This document shows, in pieces, positions 1 to 8,821 of a stretch of DNA of 64,000 bases. The stretch is taken from NCBI RefSeq assembly GCF_040566695.1, contig NZ_JBEXAE010000001.1, positions 769,257 through 833,256 on the forward strand, in the 5' to 3' direction. Positions within the stretch are counted from its first letter, which is position 1. Each line of letters opens with the position of its first letter. This stretch comes from Sediminicola arcticus. Its GTDB lineage: Bacteria > Bacteroidota > Bacteroidia > Flavobacteriales > Flavobacteriaceae. The translations under genes were made by a program, and so were the position numbers. The notes beneath the pieces were generated by a model. It worked only from the letters and a program-made list of their open reading frames with translations, did no database searches and had not been told where the DNA came from.

Positions 1-751
1 AAAAAGAAGTAGCTAACCAAGCTAAAAACGTCCAAACCATTAGGTTGATTAATAAAAAAAGACTGGAATTGGTGCTGATAAATTCTATTAAGGCCCCGTT
101 GAATACAGAAGCTCCCTTCAATCCTTTAACAACAATAAAATAATTAATTGCGGTAATGGCGACTCCCCCAAAAATGCTTCCCATCCATTTAGGACGTTCT
201 TCAAATTTAAAGGACAATAATATTCTTGTAAAAAATTGTATAAGGGCTCCGATGGTAAAGGCGATAACAACTGAAAGTAGGATACCAAACACAATTTCTG
301 TTGCCTTATCGGTATTGATATATTCACTTAGCATGGCGTAATCCTCACCGTTAGCCATTATTTTGATAAGGCCAACCGCTACGGAAGCACCCAGTAACTC
401 AAAAACTATGGAAACGGTTGTCGAAGTTGGCATTCCCAAAGTATTGAAAAAGTCTAAAAGTAGGATGTCGGTAATCATTACAGCCATAAAAATGATCATC
501 ACCTCTGAGAACATAAACTCACCAGGATTAAATATTCCCTTCCTAGCCACCTCCATCATACCGCTGGAAGACATAGCCCCAAAGGCTACACCAACACTCG
601 CAACAATCATAATAGTTTTAAAGGAAACTGCTTTGGAGCCTATAGCAGAATTCAAGAAGTTTACTGCGTCATTACTAACACCTACCACCAAATCTGTGAT
701 AGCCAAAATTGCCAATGCTACAATTAGAAATACATAAATATTTTCTCCCAT
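1..751 (-). CDS. PiT-family inorganic phosphate transporter (partial)
   Basis: Reading the minus strand from the ATG at 751 gives about 250 residues without a stop; the gene runs off the left edge, so its C-terminus is missing. The N-terminus has the PiT (PF01384) signature region, with the motif GVSNDAVNFLNSAIGSKA (about residues 24-41), a Ser/Gly-rich helix after it, and the second PiT hallmark GMPTSTTVSIVFELLGA around residues 108-124. At least five hydrophobic segments are visible. PiT proteins move phosphate (or divalent metal-phosphate) across the inner membrane with H+ or Na+. I see no phoU-like partner because the downstream side is outside the window. Family assignment is firm; substrate is inferred. 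Confidence 0.88.
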   Translation of the reverse strand, partial: MGENIYVFLIVALAILAITDLVVGVSNDAVNFLNSAIGSKAVSFKTIMIVASVGVAFGAMSSSGMMEVARKGIFNPGEFMFSEVMIIFMAVMITDILLLDFFNTLGMPTSTTVSIVFELLGASVAVGLIKIMANGEDYAMLSEYINTDKATEIVFGILLSVVIAFTIGALIQFFTRILLSFKFEERPKWMGSIFGGVAITAINYFIVVKGLKGASVFNGALIEFISTNSSLFLLINLMVWTFLAWLATSF

Positions 752-1037
752 TGAATTTAAATAAACACAAAAATGAAATTATAATCCGGACCCAAGGTTA
801 ATAAAAAGTTATTAAACCCGAAAACCTTATGACCGTCTGTAAAAATAGGGATTCTGTTTGATTCTTTTGGACCTTTTTAGTTTAAAATAAGGTACATGAG
901 GCTAAGGTATTATGAGCCTAAAAGGATAAAGAGTACTAAATTTTATTAAAGTTGAAAATATGTGGATGTGTCAGGAAATTAATCAGAGAAATTATAGATT
1001 AAAGATTAATTTTGGCTAGGAGCAGTAAACACCTATT

Positions 1038-1424
1038 TTATAATTTCGTTCTCAACTCTATAGATGAGCTGTCATTATTATAATCCAAAGATGAAATATC
1101 ACCTAAAGTTAATTTTTTAGTTTCAAGACCATCGTGTATTTCGGTGACATTATTCTCAGAAACGACAAGCGGAAGCTCTAGTGTTTCGTAACCTAAATAG
1201 CTAATTACTAGGGTATAATTACCTGGTTCAACATTTGGTATTTCAAAATTACCATGAAAATTAGTTTCAGCTGAATACGATGTGTTTTTTACCTTTATAT
1301 TGGCATATAACATGGGTTCGTTATTCATGTCGTAATCTAAAATAGTACCTCTTACCGATCCGTCATTTTGTGCAAAACCCAATCCTGAGATCAAAAGTAT
1401 TCCTATTACAAATAATTTGTTCAT
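1038..1424 (-). CDS. Secreted carboxypeptidase-regulatory-like domain protein
   Basis: A 128-residue protein with a clear signal peptide (MNKLFVIGILLISGLGFAQ). It then has one CarboxypepD_reg-like beta-sandwich (about residues 22-95), recognisable from the pattern VRGTILD...EPMLYANIKVKNT...T...G.F.I..V.PGNYTLVISYLGYE. In Bacteroidota this domain usually heads TonB-dependent receptors, but here it stands alone with a short polar tail and no receptor domain. It is probably periplasmic or surface exposed. It is monocistronic, with an intergenic gap of about 290 bp to the PiT gene downstream in its direction of transcription. Function unknown. Confidence 0.75.
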   Translation of the reverse strand: MNKLFVIGILLISGLGFAQNDGSVRGTILDYDMNNEPMLYANIKVKNTSYSAETNFHGNFEIPNVEPGNYTLVISYLGYETLELPLVVSENNVTEIHDGLETKKLTLGDISSLDYNNDSSSIELRTKL

Positions 1425-1597
1425 ACATTTTAATTAACAATGCAAATAAAAGATTGTAATGTAAAACTAAAGTTAACCGAGGGTTAACGTTAAATAATGA
1501 GTACGTTAAGGTTATGGTCATTTCGTGCTGGTCAAATACCAATCCTTAACAGCGGATATAGCTTAAAAATGTATCTTGCGTCTTCAAATATTTTTAT

Positions 1598-2944
1598 ATG
1601 ATTTGGGAACAATTGTTATCTCTAAGAAGGCAAGGAGATACTCATAAAAGACTTCGAAAAGAACAAGATGAAACCCGATTAGGTTTTGAAGTCGATTATG
1701 ACCGTGTTATATTTTCTGCCGCCTTTAGAAGTCTACAAGATAAAACGCAGGTAATTCCGTTGTCAAAGACCGACTTCGTACACACTAGACTTACCCATAG
1801 TTTGGAGGTTTCAGTAGTTGGAAGAAGTTTAGGAAGGATTGCCGGAAAAAAAATATTAGAAAAACATCCCTATTTGCGGGAGGTGCATGGGTATCAGTTT
1901 AATGATTTTGGGGCGATCGTTGCCGCAGCGGCCCTTGCACATGATATAGGTAACCCACCATTTGGTCATAGTGGGGAAAAGGCGATAGGGGAATATTTCA
2001 AAACGGGAAACGGACAGCACTATCGTTCAACCTTGTCTGATAAGGAATATCAGGACATCATAGATTTTGAGGGTAACGCTAATGGGTTAAAACTATTGAC
2101 AGAAACGAGAGAAGGGGTTCAAGGGGGGTTACGACTAAGTTATGCTACCCTTGGGGCCTTTATGAAATATCCTAAAGAATCACTTCCTAAAAAGCCAACA
2201 GGACATATTGCAGATAAAAAGTTTGGCTTTTTCCAGACAGACCGCCATTTTTTTGAGGAAGTGGCTAAGGAACTTGGTTTAAACCAAACGAGACATGGCA
2301 AAGATACATCTTTCTCAAGGCATCCTTTAACCTATTTGGTCGAAGCGGCTGATGATATTTGTTATACTATTATTGATTTTGAAGATGGGATTAATCTGGG
2401 ACTGATCCCAGAAGATTTTGCCTTGGAATATTTGATTAAATTGGTTAAGGATACCATCAACACCAAAAAATATAATGACATGGCATTCATGGAAGATCGA
2501 CTTAGCTATTTGCGTGCTTTGGCGATTAGCACCTTGATTACTGATGTTATTGATGTATTTGTGGAAAATGAAGAAGCTATATTAAATGGCACATTTGGGG
2601 TATCATTATTGGATAAGAGTAAATACAAGGCACAAATTTCTGATATTATCCAACTAAGCGTGGAAAAGATATACCAATCACAGGAAGTCATAGAAAAAGA
2701 ACTAGCAGGGTACAGGATTATTTCAGACATCTTGGACGTATATACAAACGCCTTAGTTAAGAAAACGGAAGGAAATGCATCAAATTATGATTTGTTGATT
2801 ATAAAGACGCTACCTTCTTTTTATCAACAAACAGATGATCTTTCTATTTATAAAATTCTTTTGAACACCTGCTGTTATGTGGCTAGTCTATCCGATGGGG
2901 CTGCGGTACATATCCATAATAAAATAATGGGAAGACAGCTTTAA
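1598..2944 (+). CDS. dgt: Deoxyguanosinetriphosphate triphosphohydrolase (dGTPase)
   Basis: A 448-aa HD-superfamily hydrolase. The early conserved block DYDRVIFSAAFRSLQDKTQV (33-52) leads to H67 in RLTHSLEV, and the HD pair is at 115-116 in ALAHDIGNPPFGHSGE. This arrangement is typical of dGTPases, which cleave dGTP to deoxyguanosine and tripolyphosphate and so trim the dNTP pool. The length is normal for the full-length class. The gene is alone on its strand. Its stop overlaps the stop of the convergent DUF3078 gene by 4 bp (TTAA), so no dedicated terminator separates the two. Confidence 0.93.
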   Translation: MIWEQLLSLRRQGDTHKRLRKEQDETRLGFEVDYDRVIFSAAFRSLQDKTQVIPLSKTDFVHTRLTHSLEVSVVGRSLGRIAGKKILEKHPYLREVHGYQFNDFGAIVAAAALAHDIGNPPFGHSGEKAIGEYFKTGNGQHYRSTLSDKEYQDIIDFEGNANGLKLLTETREGVQGGLRLSYATLGAFMKYPKESLPKKPTGHIADKKFGFFQTDRHFFEEVAKELGLNQTRHGKDTSFSRHPLTYLVEAADDICYTIIDFEDGINLGLIPEDFALEYLIKLVKDTINTKKYNDMAFMEDRLSYLRALAISTLITDVIDVFVENEEAILNGTFGVSLLDKSKYKAQISDIIQLSVEKIYQSQEVIEKELAGYRIISDILDVYTNALVKKTEGNASNYDLLIIKTLPSFYQQTDDLSIYKILLNTCCYVASLSDGAAVHIHNKIMGRQL

Positions 2945-4080
2945 AAGGTGTAGGCAACACCTACTCCTAATAATTGTTTGAATTGGATTCTAGGCCCACC
3001 AGAATCAACGATAGTTCCATCCTCGGCTAGGATCTCATTAAACTTAATATCATCATCATAGATGAGTTGGGCACCAATGGTGGTCTGTATGTATTTATTG
3101 ACGACTAGTTTTATGTTAAGCTCCCAGTCTACATCTATGTTTCCGAATTTTTGTAGATAATCTGTGTAGAGGTTTACTCGATGATCTAAAAAAATATTTT
3201 CAAAAATCTGTTTTTGCCATGTATTGGTAATCAGGAAGCCAAATTCCATGAATACCTTCTCGCCAGGGGAAACAACATTTCCTTCGCTATCAAAAACCGC
3301 TTTTTTAACCCCAAAAGCGCCCTGATTAGCTAAGGTTTGATCTTGTACAAAGGTGATTTTTTGGGTAATAGGAGAAATATAAAGATTAATTTTTTTTCCT
3401 TCGGGTATGAACGAGGTCCCCGCTCCCAAAAACAAATATCCAGGAGCCATAAACGTTGAAACAGGAGTAGACCTGTCCGGGTATTTATACCCATTTGAAA
3501 ATTGGGTGTTAAAATTTGCCTTTACTGAATAATACCAATTACTTATAGTGTCCCTCCTATAACCAAAAGTGGAGGTAATTCTTATAAGGTCTTCAGTTTT
3601 CCTTATTTTACGTCCCTCTTGGGCATTGAGGCCATATCTAAATTCCAGATCATTATCCCACTGTATATACCTGAATTTATAATTTTTAATAAATTTTAGG
3701 TTTCCAGCAGCGGCAATCGCATTATCGCCCCCGGCCTTCCAATTGACGAAGGCGGCTTCATTGAAATTGATGTTGAGAACATTTTCATTTATCCAAAAGG
3801 AAGGCACTTTAAATTTATGAAATGCTTTGGTCCTTGCTTTTGTTTTTTTGAAAGAGACAATAGGATTGGAAAGGTATACACTACGGGGAATATTTCTGAT
3901 CTTGGACTGTATGGCTCGTATAACAATGGTGTCCATCGTTATAGTATCTACGGCAGAGGTATCTATTGGTTGTCTTATTGGGATAGTATCTTGTGCGGTA
4001 ATTGCGGAAAGACTTAAGACAAGCAGAAGAAAAATAATCCATCTTTTGATCGCCGCAAAACAGTACTCAATAAAGCTCAT
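2941..4080 (-). CDS. DUF3078 envelope protein
   Basis: About 379 aa from the ATG at 4080. A longer reading from 4107 adds nine residues inside dxs and is less likely. The N-terminus (FAAIKRWIIFLLLVLSLSAITAQ) is a signal peptide. The body has the DUF3078 pattern (SFWINENVLNINFNEAAFVNWKAGGDN, described by its start at about residue 102), alternating aromatic beta-strands and a C-terminal aromatic residue (GVGVAYTF), which suggests an outer-membrane beta-barrel. It overlaps the 3' end of dxs by 14 nt, so translational coupling with dxs is likely. This gene order is common in Flavobacteriia. The exact role is unknown. Confidence 0.82.
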   Translation of the reverse strand: MSFIEYCFAAIKRWIIFLLLVLSLSAITAQDTIPIRQPIDTSAVDTITMDTIVIRAIQSKIRNIPRSVYLSNPIVSFKKTKARTKAFHKFKVPSFWINENVLNINFNEAAFVNWKAGGDNAIAAAGNLKFIKNYKFRYIQWDNDLEFRYGLNAQEGRKIRKTEDLIRITSTFGYRRDTISNWYYSVKANFNTQFSNGYKYPDRSTPVSTFMAPGYLFLGAGTSFIPEGKKINLYISPITQKITFVQDQTLANQGAFGVKKAVFDSEGNVVSPGEKVFMEFGFLITNTWQKQIFENIFLDHRVNLYTDYLQKFGNIDVDWELNIKLVVNKYIQTTIGAQLIYDDDIKFNEILAEDGTIVDSGGPRIQFKQLLGVGVAYTF

Positions 4081-5842
4081 GTATATAATTTTTAAGCGAT
4101 AAAACATCTATGTTACACAAGGCCTGTAACTCATCTACGGTGCCATGTTCTATAAAGGTATCGTCTATGCCAAATATTTTTATCTTTTTATTGGACCCTA
4201 TTAGGTTTGAAAACTCCAATACTGCACTTCCCATACCACCAATTTTAGATCCATCCTCTATAGTTATTATGTGTTCGTAATTTTCTAGGATCATTTCCAC
4301 CATTTTTTCATCTAAAGGTTTTACAAAACGCATATTGTAATGACCTATCTTCCTACTGCTATCAACATCCTTTAAAAGTTCTTTAATACTATTGCCTATA
4401 TGTCCGAGTGAAAGCACGGCAATTTTTGTGCCCTTTTGTAATTCCACAGCTGTTCCTATAGTTATTTTTTGAAAAGGTTGTTTCCAATCTTTTAACACTC
4501 CTCTGCCCCTTGGATACCGTATGGCAATGGGTCTATCTAATCCTAATTGGGCAGTATACATGATATTTCTAAGCTCCATCTCATTCATTGGTGCAAAAAT
4601 GATCATATTGGGAATACATCTAAGGTAGGCAATATCATAGACCCCATGATGGGTGGCACCATCCTGCCCAACTAATCCTGCCCTATCCAAGCAGAATATG
4701 ACTGGTAATTTCTGCAAGGCCACATCATGTATAACCTGATCGTAAGCCCGCTGTAGGAAAGTGGAATATATGTTACAAAACGGCACTAGTCCTTCTGCAG
4801 CCATTCCTGCAGCCATGGTAACCGCATGTTGTTCTGCAATACCCACATCAAATGCCCTATCGGGAATTTGTTCCATCATATACTTAAGGGAACTTCCTGT
4901 TGGCATAGCAGGGGTAATGCCTATGATGTGCATATTGTTTTTAGCTAGTTCCACGATGCTGTGTCCAAATACATCTTGGTATTTAGGGGGCCCTTCCTGG
5001 GTCGACTTTGGAATTAGGTCACCAGTTAATTTATCAAATTTTCCTGGGGCGTGATACGTTACCTGATCTGCTTCTGCTTGAAGGAGTCCCTTGCCCTTGG
5101 TTGTAATTATATGCAGTAATTTTGGACCTTTTACGTTTTTTAAACGTTCTAGCTCTGCAATTAAAATAGTAATATCATGACCATCTATAGGTCCGGAATA
5201 ATCAAAATTTAAACATTCAAAAATATTCTCTTCTTTGGCAGTACCCTTTTTAACATTGGTCAAGTATTTTTTGAGCGCACCAACACTTGGATCTATACCA
5301 ATGGCATTATCATTTAGAATAATAAGAATATTTGTATCGGTTACTCCTGCGTGGTTTAATCCTTCAAAAGCCATCCCGCTCGCTATGGAGGCATCCCCAA
5401 TGACGGCTATATGCTGTCTGTCTTTATCCCCTTTAATTTTTGATGCAATAGCCATTCCTAAAATAGCGGAAATGGAGGTAGAGCTATGTCCTGTACCAAA
5501 GTCATCATATATACTTTCCCTACGATTAGGAAAGCCACTAATGCCTCCCATTTGTCGGTTAGTTTCAAATAGATTTTTCCTTCCTGTAAGTATTTTATGA
5601 ACATATGCCTGATGTCCTACATCCCAAATCAATTTATCTAATGGAGTGTTGTATACATAATGAAGGGCAATTGTAAGTTCAACAACACCAAGACTGGCAC
5701 CTAGATGTCCTTCTTTGGTGGCAACAATATCTATGATAAATGTCCTTAATTCTTTTGCAAGCTGAGGCAAATCCGCAGTTTTTAACTGTCGAAGATCTTC
5801 TGGCAGGTTTATTTTATCTAGGTGTTTCATAGCTTCAGGCAA
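4067..5842 (-). CDS. dxs: 1-deoxy-D-xylulose-5-phosphate synthase
   Basis: A 591-aa thiamine-diphosphate enzyme that condenses pyruvate and glyceraldehyde-3-phosphate in the first step of the MEP isoprenoid pathway. Visible blocks are GHLGASLGVVELTIALHYV near the N-terminus, WDVGHQAY, the ThDP/Mg motif GDASIASGMAFEGLNHAG with downstream NDN, and in the second half the pyrimidine-domain Glu in GIAEQHAVTMAAGMA followed by FCLDRAGLVGQDGATHHG. The length matches flavobacterial Dxs, which is shorter than the E. coli enzyme. The start may be the Met at 5830 rather than 5842. The product would feed the polyprenyl synthetase at 18 kb and carotenoid synthesis. Confidence 0.95.
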   Translation of the reverse strand: MPEAMKHLDKINLPEDLRQLKTADLPQLAKELRTFIIDIVATKEGHLGASLGVVELTIALHYVYNTPLDKLIWDVGHQAYVHKILTGRKNLFETNRQMGGISGFPNRRESIYDDFGTGHSSTSISAILGMAIASKIKGDKDRQHIAVIGDASIASGMAFEGLNHAGVTDTNILIILNDNAIGIDPSVGALKKYLTNVKKGTAKEENIFECLNFDYSGPIDGHDITILIAELERLKNVKGPKLLHIITTKGKGLLQAEADQVTYHAPGKFDKLTGDLIPKSTQEGPPKYQDVFGHSIVELAKNNMHIIGITPAMPTGSSLKYMMEQIPDRAFDVGIAEQHAVTMAAGMAAEGLVPFCNIYSTFLQRAYDQVIHDVALQKLPVIFCLDRAGLVGQDGATHHGVYDIAYLRCIPNMIIFAPMNEMELRNIMYTAQLGLDRPIAIRYPRGRGVLKDWKQPFQKITIGTAVELQKGTKIAVLSLGHIGNSIKELLKDVDSSRKIGHYNMRFVKPLDEKMVEMILENYEHIITIEDGSKIGGMGSAVLEFSNLIGSNKKIKIFGIDDTFIEHGTVDELQALCNIDVLSLKNYIHELY

Positions 5843-5905
5843 ATGTACATTAAATTCATTTTTTGATTGAGGTACATAATAGGTTAAAATTGTAATTTTG
5901 AGGGT

Positions 5906-6355
5906 ATGGATTTAAAAATGGACGATGCGTATTTCATGAAAAAAGCCTTACAAGAGGCTGAAACCGCATTTGATAAAGGGGAAGTGCCTGTAGGAGCTAT
6001 TATTGTTATAGAAAATAGGATTATTGGTCGGGCACACAATTTAACAGAACAGTTAAATGATGTTACTGCACATGCAGAAATGCAAGCCATAACTTCTGCA
6101 GCCAATTTCTTGGGAGGTAAATATTTACATAATTGCACCCTTTATGTCACTTTGGAGCCTTGTCAAATGTGTGCAGGGGCTTTATATTGGAGTCAAATTA
6201 CCAATATAGTCTATGGGGCTACTGATACTGAAAGGGGTTGCGGAGTAATGGAATCCACCCTTCACCCGAAAACTACGATTAGAGGAGGAGTCATGGAAGA
6301 TGAAGCTTCAGATCTTTTAAAAAAGTTCTTTATACAGCGTAGGAACCTTAATTAA
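5906..6355 (+). CDS. tadA: tRNA-specific adenosine deaminase
   Basis: A 149-aa zinc-dependent cytidine/deoxycytidylate deaminase fold. The zinc and proton-shuttle motifs are HAE at residues 56-58 and PCQMC at 85-89 (PCxxC), and GEVPVGAIIV at 26-35 is also typical of TadA. TadA converts A34 to inosine in tRNA-Arg(ACG). The gene is divergent from dxs with a 63-bp gap. A second in-frame Met at 5918 is an alternative start. Confident by motif and length. Confidence 0.92.
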   Translation: MDLKMDDAYFMKKALQEAETAFDKGEVPVGAIIVIENRIIGRAHNLTEQLNDVTAHAEMQAITSAANFLGGKYLHNCTLYVTLEPCQMCAGALYWSQITNIVYGATDTERGCGVMESTLHPKTTIRGGVMEDEASDLLKKFFIQRRNLN

Positions 6356-6386
6356 TTGAATAAATATCTATTGTAAAAATAAAAGA

Positions 6387-6406
6387 AGCCTTTCATACAG
6401 AAGGCT
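6387..6406 (-). terminator. Rho-independent terminator of the cold-shock gene
   Basis: Inverted repeat AGCCTT / AAGGCT with an 8-nt loop, lying about 30 nt beyond the stop of the minus-strand csp gene. It is followed on that strand by an A/T-rich tract with TTTTATTTTTAC. It could also serve the convergent tadA. Confidence 0.55.
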
Positions 6407-6434
6407 CCTTTGTTTCTAATCAAAATAAAATATA

Positions 6435-6629
6435 TCATCCAATTACTTGCACTTGTGCAGCAACCACTCCTTTTCTGCCCTCTTCTTCTTGGTATTCTAC
6501 TTTGTCGCCTTCGTTTAACTCAACTCCGTTCAATCCTGTTGCGTGAACAAAAATGTCTTTTCCGGTGTTGTCATTGGTAATGAATCCGTAGCCTTTGGAT
6601 ACATTAAAAAATTTAACAGTTCCAGTCAT
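6435..6629 (-). CDS. Cold-shock domain protein
   Basis: A 64-aa single cold-shock domain. It has RNP1 (KGYGFI, 12-17) and RNP2 (DIFVHA, 25-30), and ends in a typical KGVVAAQVQVIG strand. Such proteins bind single-stranded RNA/DNA and melt RNA structures. It is monocistronic, with its own terminator. It may be constitutive or stress-induced; the sequence does not decide. Confidence 0.93.
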   Translation of the reverse strand: MTGTVKFFNVSKGYGFITNDNTGKDIFVHATGLNGVELNEGDKVEYQEEEGRKGVVAAQVQVIG

Positions 6630-6724
6630 TCAATAAAAATTAAAAAATAAACAAATAGTTTGAATTACTAAGTTATGTTTTTTTGATGGAATGTGTAGAA
6701 AACAAGATCAAGATTGAAGTAAAA

Positions 6725-6982
6725 TTATTGATTATCAGGCTTTTCGTCTTTTTTTCCTTGCATTTTTCTAATATTTTCTTCTGTTAACATGTAATCTTTT
6801 ACTTTTTTACCCTTGCTTTCCTTTATCAGGAAAAGAGGCATAGCAATCAGAAAGATACCTACTGTTCCAAAGCCAATGTACTTATTGCCTATTATAGCGT
6901 TCGTTTCCATAATGGTAAAACCATAAATTATACTGCCGAAGGAGGCGAGAAGAAGTATTATGATTAGGTATTTGATTTTCAT
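6725..6982 (-). CDS. Small two-helix membrane protein
   Basis: An 85-aa protein with two hydrophobic segments (about residues 4-22 and 34-53) and a lysine-rich, charged C-terminal tail (KESKGKKVKDYMLTEENIRK). I do not recognise a named family. It follows the ClC channel gene after only 8 bp on the same strand, so the two are probably cotranscribed and it may be an accessory of the channel. Confidence 0.6.
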   Translation of the reverse strand: MKIKYLIIILLLASFGSIIYGFTIMETNAIIGNKYIGFGTVGIFLIAMPLFLIKESKGKKVKDYMLTEENIRKMQGKKDEKPDNQ

Positions 6983-6990
6983 GATGATTT

Positions 6991-8781
6991 TTATTTTGTA
7001 AAATTGATCAATTTTCTCCTATAGACTGTCAATAGCTTGGATTTTGAAACAAAACCGTGATATTTGCCATCTTTTATTACGGGAAGATTCCAAGCACCGC
7101 TATCTTGAAATTTTTGCATAATATCCGTCATTTTATCTTCATCAACATTAATGATTTCTGGGGCGGGTTGCATTACATCTTGTGCAAGCACCTCTTTATA
7201 CAAGGTTTGGTCGAACATAATAGGTCTAATATCGTCTAAAAGTATAATTCCCATGAGGGTGTTGTCGGTTTTGTTAACGACGGGAAAGATGTTGCGACTC
7301 GATTTTATGACCGCTTCATGAACAATTTCCCCCAAAGTCATTTCTGGATACAGGGTTATAAAATTATCTTCAATAACTTTATTCATGTCCATCAGGGTCA
7401 AGACCGCATGATCTTTATTGTGCGTAATCAAATCTCCTTTACGCCCTAGTTCCATATTATAGACGGAATGGGGGTGCACATATTTGGTAATCGAGAAAGA
7501 AAGGGCTGAGGTTATCATTAAGGGAATAAATAGTTCATATCCTCCAGTGACTTCCGCAATAAGGAAGATGGCAGTTAAGGGGGCGTGTAATACTCCTGCC
7601 ATGAGTCCTGCCATTCCTACCAGAGTAAAGTTACTTTCCGAAATCTGGTTATTAAAAACACCTATATTATTGATTATTTTTGCGAGACAATTACCCATAA
7701 TACTTCCCATAAATAGAGTTGGGGCAAAAATGCCCCCCACTCCACCTGCACCAAAGGTTAATGCACTGGCTATAACCTTAAAGAAGACTAAGCCTGCTAG
7801 CAAACCAATTACCATCCATATATTGGATAGGTCTAAATTGAACAAGTTGTTTTCCAGTACTTTTTCTGGATTGCCTTTAAGTAAATTGTTGATCACCTCA
7901 AATCCTTCGCCGTAAAGTGGAGGAACAAGGTATATGAGTACACCCAAAATAGAACCACCTAATAACAATCGTTTTATAGGAGATCCTATTCTGTCAAATA
8001 ATTTTTGCATTCTATCATATACCTCTGTAAAATAGATGGAAACCAGTCCGGCTACAAGACCAAGGGCTATAAAGAATGGCACATCTATAATTTTAAAACT
8101 ATCCTCAATTTTAAAAGGGAGCAAGACATCGGATCCAAAGAAAAAATAAGAGGTTATAATTGCTGAAATGGAGGCTAGAAGTAACGGTAGCATCGAGGCA
8201 ATAGTCAAATCAAGACTAAAAACCTCAATGGCAAAAATGATTGCAGCGATAGGAGCTTTAAAAATAGAGGAGAGTGCACCGGCAGCTGCACAGCCAATCA
8301 ATAGATTTCGCGTGGTTTGGTTCATATGGAACATTCTCGCGATATTGGAACTGATTGCGGCACCTGTGGATACAGTAGGACCTTCCAAACCTACAGATCC
8401 TCCAAAACCTACCGTAATGGGGGCCGTGAGGATAGAGCCAAACATCTGGTATTTTCTAATAATTCCTTTGCGTTTTGATATAGCAAAAAGTGTGGAAGGA
8501 ATACCATGGCTTACCTTGTTTCTTATAACATATGTGATAATTAAGTACACTAAAGCCAAACCAATAAGAGGGAATACAAAGTAAAAGGCATTGTGGTAGA
8601 ATCTTACCACTTTGCCCTCTAGTAAATGTTGAAAGAAGTGTGTTAAGTTTTTTAGGATTACGGCACCAACCCCTGAGGTAAAACCAATTAGGATGCTTAA
8701 TATATATACAAATTGCCTTTGTGATATATGTTTGGCGCGCCAAATTAAAAAACGGGTAAGTAAAGGTTTGTTTTGTACCAT
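6991..8781 (-). CDS. ClC-family chloride channel/transporter with CBS pair
   Basis: A 596-aa protein: a ClC membrane domain (about residues 1-440) and a C-terminal tandem CBS domain (about 455-590). Selectivity-filter motifs are visible: GFGGSVGLEGPTVSTG (125-140) with the gating glutamate E133, and later GAGGVGGIFAPTLFMG. ClC proteins conduct chloride or exchange Cl-/H+; the CBS pair usually senses adenine nucleotides. It sits only 40 bp behind aspS, and that gap is filled by the aspS terminator, so its promoter probably lies inside the 3' end of aspS or expression depends on read-through. Confidence 0.9.
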   Translation of the reverse strand: MVQNKPLLTRFLIWRAKHISQRQFVYILSILIGFTSGVGAVILKNLTHFFQHLLEGKVVRFYHNAFYFVFPLIGLALVYLIITYVIRNKVSHGIPSTLFAISKRKGIIRKYQMFGSILTAPITVGFGGSVGLEGPTVSTGAAISSNIARMFHMNQTTRNLLIGCAAAGALSSIFKAPIAAIIFAIEVFSLDLTIASMLPLLLASISAIITSYFFFGSDVLLPFKIEDSFKIIDVPFFIALGLVAGLVSIYFTEVYDRMQKLFDRIGSPIKRLLLGGSILGVLIYLVPPLYGEGFEVINNLLKGNPEKVLENNLFNLDLSNIWMVIGLLAGLVFFKVIASALTFGAGGVGGIFAPTLFMGSIMGNCLAKIINNIGVFNNQISESNFTLVGMAGLMAGVLHAPLTAIFLIAEVTGGYELFIPLMITSALSFSITKYVHPHSVYNMELGRKGDLITHNKDHAVLTLMDMNKVIEDNFITLYPEMTLGEIVHEAVIKSSRNIFPVVNKTDNTLMGIILLDDIRPIMFDQTLYKEVLAQDVMQPAPEIINVDEDKMTDIMQKFQDSGAWNLPVIKDGKYHGFVSKSKLLTVYRRKLINFTK

Positions 8782-8789
8782 TGGTTATA

Positions 8790-8818
8790 AAAAATCCCGT
8801 TTTAAAAACGGGATTTTT
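8790..8818 (-). terminator. Bidirectional-looking terminator after aspS
   Basis: A near-perfect inverted repeat: AAAAATCCCGTTTT at 8790-8803 and AAAACGGGATTTTT at 8805-8818. It starts 4 nt beyond the aspS stop on the minus strand. The stem ends in a run of T on either strand. Confidence 0.85.
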
Positions 8819-8821
8819 AAG

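Noticed and set aside
363..737. A 124-codon plus-strand frame at the left edge
   Set aside because: It is antisense to the PiT transporter, which has clear family motifs on the minus strand.
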